DNA from: Notoacmeibacter ruber
Lineage (GTDB): Bacteria > Pseudomonadota > Alphaproteobacteria > Rhizobiales > Rhizobiaceae
NCBI RefSeq assembly: GCF_003668555.1
Contig: NZ_RCWN01000002.1
Span: 90,123 to 154,122 of the forward strand
DNA length: 64,000 nt
Direction of reading: 5' to 3'
The stretch's first letter is position 1. The number at the start of each line of letters is the position of its first letter. Below are positions 54,140 to 62,994 of this stretch, one piece after another. The notes beneath the pieces are model-generated. The model was not told where the DNA came from. It saw only the letters and a program-made list of their open reading frames with translations, and did no database searches. Made by a program: the position numbers and the translations under genes.

Positions 54140-54886
54140 ATGGTGGACAAACGCGTCGCTCTCGTAACCGGGGCGAACAAGGGGATCGGTTTGCAGATCG
54201 CGAAGGAGCTTGCCGCCAAAGGGCTGACGGTGCTGGTCGGTGCCCGAGATCTTGCAAAGGGCGATGCCGCAGTGAGCGAAATCGATGGTAACGCGCACGC
54301 AATCCAGATCGACGTGACTGACCAGGGCTCGATCCAGGCGGCGGCCACGCGCATCCGCGAGGAGTTCGGCCGCCTCGACATCCTGATGAACAATGCCGGT
54401 ATCTCGCGCGCCGATCCGACCCAGCCCTTCGAGGAAGCGGTCAAGACCAACCTTCTGACCGACGCCTCGATAGACGAGGTGCGCACCGTGTTCGAGACCA
54501 ACGTATTCGGCGTCATCGCCGTCACCCAGGCGATGCTGCCGCTACTGCGCGAGGCGCCGGCGGGCCGCATCGTCGTCACCGGCAGCTCGGGCGGCTCGCT
54601 GACCCTCAATTCCAATCCGGCGAACGAGCATCGCCGCATGTACGGCAATTATTCGGTCTCCAAGGCGGCGGCGCACGCCGTCATGCTGTCCTTCGCGCTT
54701 ACGCTCGAAGATACCAACATCAAGGTCAACGCGGCCTGCCCCGGCTTCACCGACACCGCCCTCAACAACCACAACGGCACGCGCAGCGTGGAGGAAGGCG
54801 CACGCGAACCGGTGCGCCTTGCGCTGATCGGCGAAGACGGTCCGACCGGCACCTTCTCCGACGAGGACGGAACCGTTCCATGGTGA
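54140..54886 (+). CDS. short-chain dehydrogenase/reductase
   Basis: A 248-residue SDR related to carbonyl reductases. It has KRVALVTGANKGIGLQIAKE, LMNNAGISRADPTQ, IVVTGSSGGSLTLNSNP, Tyr and Lys in YGNYSVSKAAAHAV, and a NAACPGFTDTALN segment. ATG 54140 follows AAAGGA by ten bases; ATG 54122 and 54101 are alternatives. The TetR regulator suggests induction by a reactive carbonyl or xenobiotic. Confidence 0.88.
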   Translation: MVDKRVALVTGANKGIGLQIAKELAAKGLTVLVGARDLAKGDAAVSEIDGNAHAIQIDVTDQGSIQAAATRIREEFGRLDILMNNAGISRADPTQPFEEAVKTNLLTDASIDEVRTVFETNVFGVIAVTQAMLPLLREAPAGRIVVTGSSGGSLTLNSNPANEHRRMYGNYSVSKAAAHAVMLSFALTLEDTNIKVNAACPGFTDTALNNHNGTRSVEEGAREPVRLALIGEDGPTGTFSDEDGTVPW

Positions 54887-54932
54887 CGATCCAAAGCGCC
54901 ATAGACGTTTTCAATCCAGAAAGGGATATCCG

Positions 54933-55811
54933 ATGCGCGTTTTTCTGACAGGTGCGACCGGTTTCGTCGGGTCCGCCATCGTGCCCGAGCTGATCGGCGC
55001 GGGGCACGAAGTCCTCGGCCTCGCTCGTTCAGATGCGGCGGCTGAGACCTTGGCCTCAGCGGGCGCCGAGGCGCATCGCGGCGACCTGACCGACGCCGAC
55101 AGCCTGCGCGAAGGGGCGCGCCTTTGCGATGCGGTGATCCATGCCGCGTTCGAACACGATTTCGCGAACATGGCGGCGGCTTGCGAGACCGACCAACGCG
55201 CCATCGACGCGATCGGCGACGAATTGGCGGGGTCGGGCAAGCGTTTTGTGGTCACTTCGGGTTTGCCGCCGCTTTTCGGTCAGGTCGCGACCGAGGACGA
55301 CGTGCCGCCCGCCGATGGCGGCGGCATGCCCCGCCGCTCGGAACAGACGGCTATGGCACTGATCGAACGCGGCGTTGCCGCGATGGTCATCAGGATGTCC
55401 CAGGTCCACGATCGGGCGAAGCAGGGCTTCGCGACTTATCTGCTCGATCATGCACGCGAAAAAAGCGTTTCGGCCTATGTCGAGGATGGAGCCAGCCGTT
55501 GGCCAGCGGTCCACCGCCTCGATGCGGCGCGCCTCTATCGGTCTGTTCTTGACGAGGGTATCGCGGGTCAACGCTATCATGCCGTCTGCGAAGAAGGCGT
55601 GCCGGTGCGGGCAATTGCAGAAGCCATTGGCGACCGTTTGAGCGTTCCTGTTACTGCGCTATCGGCAGATGAGGCTGAGAGCCATTTCGGCTGGCTCGCC
55701 CGTATCGCGACGATGGACGTGCCCGCATCAAGCACGTTTACACAGGACAGCCTGGGCTGGTCGCCGTCCGATACCAATGGCTTCTTGGGCGATATTGAGG
55801 CTAGCCTTTAG
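54933..55811 (+). CDS. NAD(P)-dependent epimerase/dehydratase-like (atypical SDR)
   Basis: A 292-residue extended SDR-like protein. The Rossmann loop is MRVFLTGATGFVGSAIVPEL, followed by the acidic AEAHRGDLTDADSLREGARL and the VIHAAFEHDF strand. The usual Y-x-x-x-K is not obvious, which is normal for atypical NmrA/epimerase-like members. It follows the SDR by 46 bp, probably in one transcript. Function unknown. Confidence 0.85.
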   Translation: MRVFLTGATGFVGSAIVPELIGAGHEVLGLARSDAAAETLASAGAEAHRGDLTDADSLREGARLCDAVIHAAFEHDFANMAAACETDQRAIDAIGDELAGSGKRFVVTSGLPPLFGQVATEDDVPPADGGGMPRRSEQTAMALIERGVAAMVIRMSQVHDRAKQGFATYLLDHAREKSVSAYVEDGASRWPAVHRLDAARLYRSVLDEGIAGQRYHAVCEEGVPVRAIAEAIGDRLSVPVTALSADEAESHFGWLARIATMDVPASSTFTQDSLGWSPSDTNGFLGDIEASL

Positions 55812-56147
55812 CGGTGCCAACGACCCCATCGGTCATGATCTCGATCTCGGACAAAAGCAAGTGCTCAGGCATATACCTAAGTGTCCGGTCGAAAAGGGGT
55901 CGGTTCACATCGGCATTTCCTGGTGAGAAAATGGGAACTGCCCATCTGGCAGATGCGTCGCATAGGGATGTTCGAGGCGGCCATTCTATGCGCGACCTTG
56001 GGAGCTACCAGCCCAAAACTTACTAGCCGGATTCCGGCCCGCGATTATTCGGCACGCCGGGAGCTAACGTGCCGAGCATCTGCCGCCTGCGGACGCAAGT
56101 CACGATAAAGCCCGGAAGACGACGGCATCTCACTTCGAGGCTGTGGA
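55812..56147. other. gap before the IS3 remnant
   Basis: About 335 bp with no gene recognised. Short frames only. Confidence 0.5.
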
Positions 56148-56276
56148 GTTGCCGCACTCGAATGGGTCGAGGGGTTCAACAACACACGGCTTCTCGAGCC
56201 GACCGACAACAATCCCGACAGCCGAAGCCGAGCAACGCGACTAAGCCTCTCTGACGAGCAGACCATGGCGGCGTAA
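56148..56276 (+). pseudogene. IS3-family transposase, C-terminal remnant
   Basis: The frame reads VAALEWVEGFNNTRLLEPTD and ends DEQTMAA, the typical end of IS3-family integrase-core proteins, in which W-V-x-x-F-N-N-x-R-L-L-E-P is near the C-terminus. The region after the stop (LRQCRGGSV in frame) recalls the inverted-repeat side of such elements. Only about 40 residues survive. Confidence 0.65.
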
Positions 56277-56456
56277 CTCACATCAACCGGCCTCCGGCAA
56301 TGCCGGGGCGGTTCAGTATCGAAACGATTCTCGCTATCGCTTTGTTAATCTTTTAGACATGATGTAAAGCCAGCAGAAATCATACATTGCTTCGTCATTT
56401 TGCTGTCACCGGAATAGAGTTGGGTGAGGCGCAGATGCCATTTGGGAGCATCGGCG

Positions 56457-56465
56457 TGATATAAT
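56457..56465 (+). promoter_or_regulatory. extended -10 promoter for luxR
   Basis: TG-A-TATAAT, a perfect -10 hexamer with the TGn extension, 40 bp upstream of the luxR start. No good -35 box is seen, which is usual for extended -10 promoters. Confidence 0.5.
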
Positions 56466-56504
56466 ACAATCAGGAAACAAGCCGCTGCTGGGGGGATACC
56501 GAAG

Positions 56505-57203
56505 TTGGCAAATGTCACGACCGCGGAATATGTCGAATCGCTGCAGACAATTGTCGAAAGCGTTCTACTGAAACTCGATTTCGACTATTATGCGGTGTGT
56601 TCGATCAATGCCAACGATTTCGGGCTGTGTAATTCCCTGCCAATTGCTCATACGACCAACTATCCGAATGAATGGCTAAAACACTATATATCAAATCAAT
56701 TGCATAATTTCGATCCCGTGATGTATTTCGGGCGAATGGTCTCCTATCCAGTGTCCTGGGAAAAGCTCGAACTGGCCTCCGGTTTCAGCAAGGACCATCG
56801 CTCGGTTCTCAATTGCGCCAGAGATTTCGGATTGCGTTCCGGCATCTGCATGAGCATCCACAATCTCGATGGCAGTTTGATGATCGTTTCACTGGCGTCA
56901 TCCGGCGAGCGAACGCTGAACAATATGGTCATCAAGGAGGCGGCCAATTCTGTACAGGCGCTTTCCACGATCGGCCCCTCCCCCGCTGCCATCGAGAGCG
57001 GATGTTTCGACCTCACGCAGCGAGAGGTCGAGTGCCTCAGCTGGTGCGCTCTCGGCAAGACGTCCAACGACATCTCGGCGATCCTCGAAATCAGCAGCAA
57101 TACCGTCGATTTTCATCTGAAAAGCGCCATGCGAAAGCTTTCCGCCAGTAGCCGGACCTTCGCCATCGTCAAGGCCATGCGCAACGGGATCATTCCGCTG
57201 TAA
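56505..57203 (+). CDS. luxR: LuxR-family quorum-sensing regulator
   Basis: A 232-residue regulator. The autoinducer-binding domain (residues about 15-160) has DYYAVCSI, YPNEWLKHYISNQLHNFDPV (Trp, Tyr and Asp of the acyl-homoserine-lactone pocket) and YPVSWEK (second Trp). The LuxR HTH (about 168-228) is LTQREVECLSWCALGKTSND, ISAILEISSNTVDFHLKSAM. It starts with TTG at 56505 behind GGGGGGATACC; no in-frame ATG lies close. It converges with luxI (32 bp between ends), the usual pairing. Confidence 0.92.
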   Translation: MANVTTAEYVESLQTIVESVLLKLDFDYYAVCSINANDFGLCNSLPIAHTTNYPNEWLKHYISNQLHNFDPVMYFGRMVSYPVSWEKLELASGFSKDHRSVLNCARDFGLRSGICMSIHNLDGSLMIVSLASSGERTLNNMVIKEAANSVQALSTIGPSPAAIESGCFDLTQREVECLSWCALGKTSNDISAILEISSNTVDFHLKSAMRKLSASSRTFAIVKAMRNGIIPL

Positions 57204-57235
57204 GGCCCCCTCCTCAGACGAAGGTCTTGCGGCCA

Positions 57236-57850
57236 TTACGCCGTTCGCGCCGGGGTATCGTATTGCCGCATCTCCGGCAGCAGCAATTCGGGATCGGCAG
57301 CTCTGTCAGCTTTGATGGACACCTTGCCGAGACAAGTCAGAACACCGTCGATCTTACGACTGTCGCCGATATATTCGACGCAATAGCCGTTCGGGCGGAT
57401 CAGGCGCTCGAAGATGAATTTCGGCATCACCATCATATAACTCTCAATGCCGTGATCCTGGCCGAAAGTGTAGATTTCACGGAACAGCACCCGGATGGCT
57501 TCCTGCCGCTGGGCATGGGTCAGGTGAGCGGAACACCCGAACCGACTGGCCTCCCACACCTTCATGCTGTGCGGGCAACCATCGTAAGGCCAGTCCGGCC
57601 ACAGCTCCTCGATCATGTACCGGACGGTGGTCGGCAGAAGCCGTGACACCGCACAGACCCGGTCGTCGTCATCGATGGTCAGCACGTAATGCGCGGCGGG
57701 CGTGTCGAAACAGTCGAATTCCAGTTCATCCGTGCATGGCAGTTCCCAGCCGAGACGGTCGACGAATATCTCGCGGCGCAGGCGCAGATGATCCAACCAG
57801 TATCCGTGATTGCGCCCCAGATTGTAGGCGTCGATGATGAGCGTTCGCAT
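57236..57850 (-). CDS. luxI: acyl-homoserine-lactone synthase
   Basis: A 204-residue LuxI-type synthase that makes an N-acyl-homoserine lactone from S-adenosylmethionine and an acyl carrier. Conserved residues are present: LRREIFVDRLGW (Arg, Phe, Trp), ELEFDCFDTPAAHYVL (Glu, Asp, Asp), VCAVSRLLPTT (Arg) and KVWEASRFGCS (Glu and Arg). The start at 57850 has AAAGGA seven bases upstream. It is divergent from the doxX operon; the acyl chain cannot be predicted. Confidence 0.93.
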   Translation of the reverse strand: MRTLIIDAYNLGRNHGYWLDHLRLRREIFVDRLGWELPCTDELEFDCFDTPAAHYVLTIDDDDRVCAVSRLLPTTVRYMIEELWPDWPYDGCPHSMKVWEASRFGCSAHLTHAQRQEAIRVLFREIYTFGQDHGIESYMMVMPKFIFERLIRPNGYCVEYIGDSRKIDGVLTCLGKVSIKADRAADPELLLPEMRQYDTPARTA

Positions 57851-57964
57851 TTCGGGGTCCTTTTCTGCATGGGCATTTGCAGATCGAATTGAGCGGTCGC
57901 GGCGCATTCCCTTGGGTAATTCGCGCGCGTAACCGACCCTCAACATTGGTCCCCACCATCAGCA

Positions 57965-58083
57965 ACTGCCGAAATTGGTTATTGACCGCCTCTGGCGAGG
58001 CACTCCCCGGGGAAAATCGCCTAGAGGAAAGAATTTCCTATTTCTAATCATCAACTTGCAGGAAACCTACCGATTTCGGCAGT
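57965..58083. promoter_or_regulatory. divergent luxI/doxX promoter with two oppositely oriented 14-bp motifs
   Basis: ACTGCCGAAATTGG at 57965-57978 and, on the other strand, ACTGCCGAAATCGG at 58070-58083 (13 of 14 equal). The second is part of a 21-bp partial palindrome (58066-58086, arms CCTAC / GTAGG). These are candidate LuxR-type sites, one toward luxI and one toward the biosynthetic genes. Otherwise the 337-bp region shows no gene. Confidence 0.5.
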
Positions 58084-58187
58084 AGGAGCGAGCCGAGTTT
58101 TCCATAGTCTCCGCGCCGAGTTTGACGCCGCGAATTCGCATCGGTTTCACGCTGCGAATTGCGGGAGTTCAGGGGTGGGATGACGCG

Positions 58188-58619
58188 ATGGCAACCGGTC
58201 GTCGATATGATTGGGTGGACTATGCCCGGCTCGCATCCGGCGCGCTGTGTCTCGCTGCCGGTATCGCCAAGGCCTTTCCGCGAATCGAGGACGTCGCCGA
58301 GACGCTCCGCCAGATGGCGGAGGCGAATGAAGGCACCGCTCTCGCGCCGCTCAGCAATCTCATCGCCGACAATCTGACGGCGGCGGTCTGGCTCGTCGCA
58401 ATCGCTCTGGCCGCCTCCGGTCTCGCCTTCCTTTTCAACCGGTTCGTGGTGCCGGCGGCGCTTGGCCAACTGGTCATGTTTTCCCTCTTCATGACGCTAC
58501 TGTTCCGGTTCCAGCCGGCCATCATCGCCATCGACCTGCCCTTCATCGCGGTCGATCTGCTCGTGCTGCAACGCGCCTTCCAACGCCGCCACGGTTTGGG
58601 GAGTGCACAAAAATGCTAG
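58188..58619 (+). CDS. DoxX-like membrane protein
   Basis: A 143-residue protein with four predicted helices (about 11-28, 62-80, 84-104 and 110-128) and a DoxX-like start (ARLASGALCLAAGIAKAFPR). The ATG at 58188 follows a GGGGTGGG stretch. It overlaps the FAD-oxidoreductase gene by seven bases. Role unknown; it could be a membrane partner or quinone-linked helper of the oxidoreductase. Confidence 0.75.
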   Translation: MATGRRYDWVDYARLASGALCLAAGIAKAFPRIEDVAETLRQMAEANEGTALAPLSNLIADNLTAAVWLVAIALAASGLAFLFNRFVVPAALGQLVMFSLFMTLLFRFQPAIIAIDLPFIAVDLLVLQRAFQRRHGLGSAQKC

Positions 58620-60235
58620 CCGATCCAGATTCGATCCGCATCGAAGACCCATGCCAAAATGCTGGGGACCGGCCTCGCATCATCGTGGTCGGCGCGGGTC
58701 TTGCCGGCCTCAGCGCAGCGCTCGACCTGCACGATCGCGGCGCAAGGATCGATATTCTCGAAGCATCGGACGAACCCGGCGGGAACGCCTGGTACGAGAC
58801 GTGGCGCGATATCAGGCAGCCGACAGCCGGATCCTGTTTCCGCTCGCCGCTGCCCGGCGGCCATGTCGAGCGTTTGCTCGAACGGTTCAATCTGGCAACG
58901 GATTGGCGCTCGACCGGCTCCGCCATGCAGGTCTTGTTCCGGACCGGCGCCCTTCTGGGCAATCTGCACGAAGTGAGCGCGGCTTTTCTGCGTCATCCGT
59001 CATGGCTGCTGAAGCCGAAGGTCTGGGGCCTGACCGGCGGATTGCTGACGGCAGCGCTGACCGGCCGCCCTCTCGTCCCCGCTGCAAAGGCGCTGGGCGA
59101 GCCGATTTTCACCGAGCTCTATCGCTTTCTCGACCGTCTCGGTCCCAATAAGGATCGCTTCCCGGCTGTGCCATGGACGCCCGATTGCGGCATTGCCCGC
59201 GCCGAGATGGAAGCGCTCGATCGGATGACCATCGGCCAGTTCCTCTTCGAGCCATCCACCACCCGGCAACTGCCGGAAGACCTCCGCCCGCCGCGCCGTC
59301 TCGGTCGTCTCGTCAGGCTTGCAGTGACCACGACACTGGAGGTCGAGGGACTGCTGCTCGACAACTGTTCAGCCTATGTGGGTCTGCATTTTCTGGTCGG
59401 CTATCTTCACGGCGATCTGGTCGCACTGCCCGGCGGCAACGGCGCGGTGTCAAAAGCGCTCGTCGACCATCTTGAGAGCCAGCCGGACGTCACCCTCTCG
59501 ACCGAAGCGCGTGTCAGAGGCATCCGCGCGACGGACCGTGGCTACCGTGTGGCGTTCCAGAGCGGCAACCGGACCCGAACCCTGAATTGTGACGGCGTCA
59601 TCGTGGCGACACCCAAGGAAGCGGCGCTGGCCTTCCTTCCCGACCTGCCCACCGCCCAGCGCGAAGCGATGGCCGAAATAGAATATTCTGACTACGCCAT
59701 TGCAAATGCGCGGCTTAAGCGGCCCGTCTGGACCGAAAATTTCGGCGGCTACTTCATCGGCGACAAACCCGGCAAGCGGGCCAAAACGGGCTTTTGCCGC
59801 GCTGGCGGCGTGGTCAATGCGGGCTGGCGCGCCCTGCCCGGCACCAAAGAAGCCGGCGGGCTATCCTGCCTGAAGCCCGTTCCCCAGCGCGCCGATCAAG
59901 GCAAGCTGACAAATACGGACGAAACGACCCTGCGCGCCGAGGCGGAAGCGGAAATACGCCGAACGCTGATGGCCATCGGCGCCGATCCGTCTGTGCTGGA
60001 TGACGTACGGCTTCATCTGTGGCCGCACGGTCTCGTTTCGCCGCGACCAGGCCAGATTGCGGATGATCTCTTCGTCCGCGCAAGCGCGCCGTTTGGAGCA
60101 ATCGCCTTCGCCAATCAGGACAGTATCGGCGTCGGTTGCCTGGAAGCGGCGATCGAAAGCGGCCATCGCGCCGCCGCCCAACTCACGCAGGCCATTCCGG
60201 TGGCCACGTCGAACCTCACCCGCCAAGCAGGCTGA
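58613..60235 (+). CDS. FAD-dependent oxidoreductase (phytoene desaturase/amine oxidase superfamily)
   Basis: A 540-residue flavoprotein. The dinucleotide-binding motif is PRIIVVGAGLAGLSAALDLH (about residue 21) with the partner acidic residue in IDILEASDEPGGNAW. A second stretch reads LVALPGGNGAVSKALVDHLE, and the C-terminal FAD contact region is SAPFGAIAFANQDSIGVGCL. The overall plan is that of phytoene desaturase/hydroxysqualene-type oxidases. GGGGAG lies upstream. It is followed after 19 bp by the dikinase-like gene. Substrate unknown. Confidence 0.88.
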   Translation: MLADPDSIRIEDPCQNAGDRPRIIVVGAGLAGLSAALDLHDRGARIDILEASDEPGGNAWYETWRDIRQPTAGSCFRSPLPGGHVERLLERFNLATDWRSTGSAMQVLFRTGALLGNLHEVSAAFLRHPSWLLKPKVWGLTGGLLTAALTGRPLVPAAKALGEPIFTELYRFLDRLGPNKDRFPAVPWTPDCGIARAEMEALDRMTIGQFLFEPSTTRQLPEDLRPPRRLGRLVRLAVTTTLEVEGLLLDNCSAYVGLHFLVGYLHGDLVALPGGNGAVSKALVDHLESQPDVTLSTEARVRGIRATDRGYRVAFQSGNRTRTLNCDGVIVATPKEAALAFLPDLPTAQREAMAEIEYSDYAIANARLKRPVWTENFGGYFIGDKPGKRAKTGFCRAGGVVNAGWRALPGTKEAGGLSCLKPVPQRADQGKLTNTDETTLRAEAEAEIRRTLMAIGADPSVLDDVRLHLWPHGLVSPRPGQIADDLFVRASAPFGAIAFANQDSIGVGCLEAAIESGHRAAAQLTQAIPVATSNLTRQAG

Positions 60236-60254
60236 AGCCTCAAGGAGAAGACGA

Positions 60255-62963
60255 ATGTTCGTTACGAAACTCGATGGCAATGCCCAGGGCGGACGCGAAA
60301 TTCTGGGCGGCAAGGCGATGTCGCTCAACCAGATGGTGGCCGAGGGTATGCCCGTCCCGGAAGCGTTCTGCATCACGACCGAGGCCTTCGCGCACTTTCT
60401 TGAGAAGAACGGGCTGGACAAACCCGGCCTCGATAATCTTGCCAATGCGATTGCCGGAGGCGTCATGCCGGCGGATCTGGAACAGCAATTGCGCGCGATC
60501 TGCGACGAACTGGGCGATGCGCCGGTCGCGGTCCGTTCTTCCGCCGCAGCAGAGGATTCCGACCAGAGTTCCTATGCTGGCCAGTTTCTGACCCGTCTGA
60601 ACCTGCGCGGGACCGAGGCGATCATCGCCGCCGTCAGGGAATGCTGGGCCTCGCTCTTTGCCAATCACGCGCTCAGCTACGCAACGCAGCGAGAGGAAAG
60701 CTGCGCGAAGCCGGCCATCGCGGTGGCGGTGCAGCGCATGGTCGATGCCGACGTGGCGGGCGTTCTTTTCACCATCGATCCGATGGGCGAAAACGATGAG
60801 TGCATGCGCATCGAAGCGGCATGGGGCGTCGGCGAAGGGCTGGTGTCCAGCCAGGTCAGCACCGACAGCTTCATCGTCCGCCGCGACGATCTGAGCCTTG
60901 CGTCCAAGGTGATCCGGGGCAAGGCGATGTCCACACTGTGCCAGCCCGATGGCGGTATCGCACTGGTGGAAACCGATGAAGACAAGATCGATGCGCCCAC
61001 ACTGACCGCCGCGCAGGTCCACGAACTGGCTGAAATGGCAAAGCGCTTGTCGGCCAGCGAGTCCTATCAGGGTCAGGAACTGGATATCGAGTGGGCGATG
61101 CATCGCGGCGAGATGTGGATTCTGCAAGCCCGCCCAATCACCACCGCCAGAGCGGAGACGGTTAAGGTCTATGCCGATACCGAAGAGACCGATCCGGTGC
61201 GGCGCGACAACGCGCTCTTCTCGCGGATGGATACCGGCGAGATCGTCACCGGTCTGATGTCGCCGCTGGGCCTCTCCTTCTGCCGGTTCTACCAGAACGA
61301 AATTCACGGTCCCGCGGTCAAGACGATGGGCCTGCGCAAGATGATGGCGCCGCACACTTTCATGGGCTATGTGCGCGGCCACGTCTATCTCAACATCTCG
61401 GCCTCGGCGCATATGCTCACGCAGTGTCCGCCGACGCGCGATCCGCTCAAATTCACAACGCGTTATGCGACCGACGAGGTCGACCTCGACACCTATCGCA
61501 ATCCTTACGGCACGCCGCCCAAGGGGATCGATTACGGGTTGAGCGCGACCTACTGGACCGGTCGTCAGGTCTATAATCTGACGACGGCCGAGCGGACAGC
61601 CAAAAAGATGGAACAACAGCGCCGTCGCCGCACCGAGCACGCACTCGGGCTGGACCTTTCGTCCATGACCCGCGAGGAGCTGAACAGCGAACTGGAGCGG
61701 ATCGACACCGCCTTCCGCGATGCCTGCGCCGCTTATATGCCATTCTTCCTGCAGAGCTTCGCGCTTTACGACGCGCTGGCCGAAAAATGCGAGACGCTTT
61801 TCGAAGGCAAGGGCAACGGCCTGCAGAACCGCATCAAGGCATCGCTCAACAATCTGCGGACAATCGAGGTCACGCGCGGAATATTGAACCTGGCTGAGAC
61901 GGTTCGCCAGAAGCCTGCGCTGGCGAGAATAATAAAAGCGACCCCGACCCACGAAATCGTCGAGACACTGCAACAGAGCGAGGACGGTCGCGCTTTCCTC
62001 GATACCGACTTCGCCGCTTTCCTGAAGGAATTCGGCGCGCGCGGTCGTCAGGAATTCGAACTGACGATTCCCCGCTGGGCCGATGACCCGCGCTACATCT
62101 TCGACGTGATCCGGCTCTATCTGGTGAACGAGGTCGAGTTGGAAAAGAAGATGGCCGACAGCGAGGCGGAACGCGGCAGCGAAACCGAACGCCTGCTCGC
62201 AAGCCTTCCATCCAAGGAACGGTTCGGGCTGAAATTCATCATTCGGTCCTACGCCAAAATGGCCGATCTGCGAGAACGCGTCCGCCCCGCCTTTATCGCC
62301 GAGACATGGTTCTACCGCCGCATCATCATGGAAATGCTGGAACGGCTGGAACGCCGCGGCGTGCTGAAAGTCTCCGACTTCCCCTACATCGATTTCAACC
62401 GTTTCCGCGACTACATGGCGGGCCGCATGGATGAGCAGGAAGCGTTCAGTCGCGAACTGATCTTCAAAAACCGCCGCGAGAACCTCATCAATCTGCGTAG
62501 CGAAGAGCCGCCGATGAGCCTTATCGGAGGTTATGTGCCGAAACCCGCCTCGGCCGTGCCCGCCATGGACAATGACGGTCAGGTTCAGGGCCTCGGCGCA
62601 AGCCCCGGCATCGTGGTCGGTCCCGCACGCGTCATCACCGACCTGCCCAAGCAGGCGATGAAGTTTCGGAAGGGCGAAATCCTTGTCGCCCGCTTTACCG
62701 ATGCCTCCTGGACGCCGCTCTTCACACTGGCTGCGGGCGTGGTGACCGACATCGGCTCCGCCCTGTCCCACAGCTCGATTGTGGCGCGCGAATTCGGCAT
62801 CCCGGCGGTGGTGAACACACGCATCGCGACGGCCCGCATCCGCACCGGCGACATCGTCACAATCGATGGCGACAGCGGAACCGTCAGCTTCGAATCCTGC
62901 CAGGGAACCGAAGCGCCCGCCGCCATGCCTGAAGAGGCCGAACCCGCCGCCGCCACGGCCTGA
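60255..62963 (+). CDS. PEP-synthase-like ATP-grasp/His-domain phosphotransferase
   Basis: A 902-residue protein. The N-terminal ATP-grasp domain of the PPDK/PEPS type (residues about 1-320) includes GGKAMSLNQMVAEGMPVPEA, VAVRSSAAAEDSDQSSYAGQ and WGVGEGLVSSQVSTDS. The C-terminal swivelling domain (about 775-885) includes GLGASPGIVVGPARVITDLP, ILVARFTDASWTP and the phospho-His motif GSALSHSSIVAREFGIPAVV. Between them lies a long unassigned region (about 330-775). No PEP/pyruvate-binding TIM barrel follows, so it resembles rifampin phosphotransferase (ATP-grasp, substrate domain, His domain, about 865 residues) rather than PEP synthase. Predicted to transfer the ATP beta-phosphate to a small molecule. 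Confidence 0.85.
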   Translation: MFVTKLDGNAQGGREILGGKAMSLNQMVAEGMPVPEAFCITTEAFAHFLEKNGLDKPGLDNLANAIAGGVMPADLEQQLRAICDELGDAPVAVRSSAAAEDSDQSSYAGQFLTRLNLRGTEAIIAAVRECWASLFANHALSYATQREESCAKPAIAVAVQRMVDADVAGVLFTIDPMGENDECMRIEAAWGVGEGLVSSQVSTDSFIVRRDDLSLASKVIRGKAMSTLCQPDGGIALVETDEDKIDAPTLTAAQVHELAEMAKRLSASESYQGQELDIEWAMHRGEMWILQARPITTARAETVKVYADTEETDPVRRDNALFSRMDTGEIVTGLMSPLGLSFCRFYQNEIHGPAVKTMGLRKMMAPHTFMGYVRGHVYLNISASAHMLTQCPPTRDPLKFTTRYATDEVDLDTYRNPYGTPPKGIDYGLSATYWTGRQVYNLTTAERTAKKMEQQRRRRTEHALGLDLSSMTREELNSELERIDTAFRDACAAYMPFFLQSFALYDALAEKCETLFEGKGNGLQNRIKASLNNLRTIEVTRGILNLAETVRQKPALARIIKATPTHEIVETLQQSEDGRAFLDTDFAAFLKEFGARGRQEFELTIPRWADDPRYIFDVIRLYLVNEVELEKKMADSEAERGSETERLLASLPSKERFGLKFIIRSYAKMADLRERVRPAFIAETWFYRRIIMEMLERLERRGVLKVSDFPYIDFNRFRDYMAGRMDEQEAFSRELIFKNRRENLINLRSEEPPMSLIGGYVPKPASAVPAMDNDGQVQGLGASPGIVVGPARVITDLPKQAMKFRKGEILVARFTDASWTPLFTLAAGVVTDIGSALSHSSIVAREFGIPAVVNTRIATARIRTGDIVTIDGDSGTVSFESCQGTEAPAAMPEEAEPAAATA

Positions 62964-62994
62964 AACGCTTTCCTGCCTGTCTGGAGCCCGGAAT

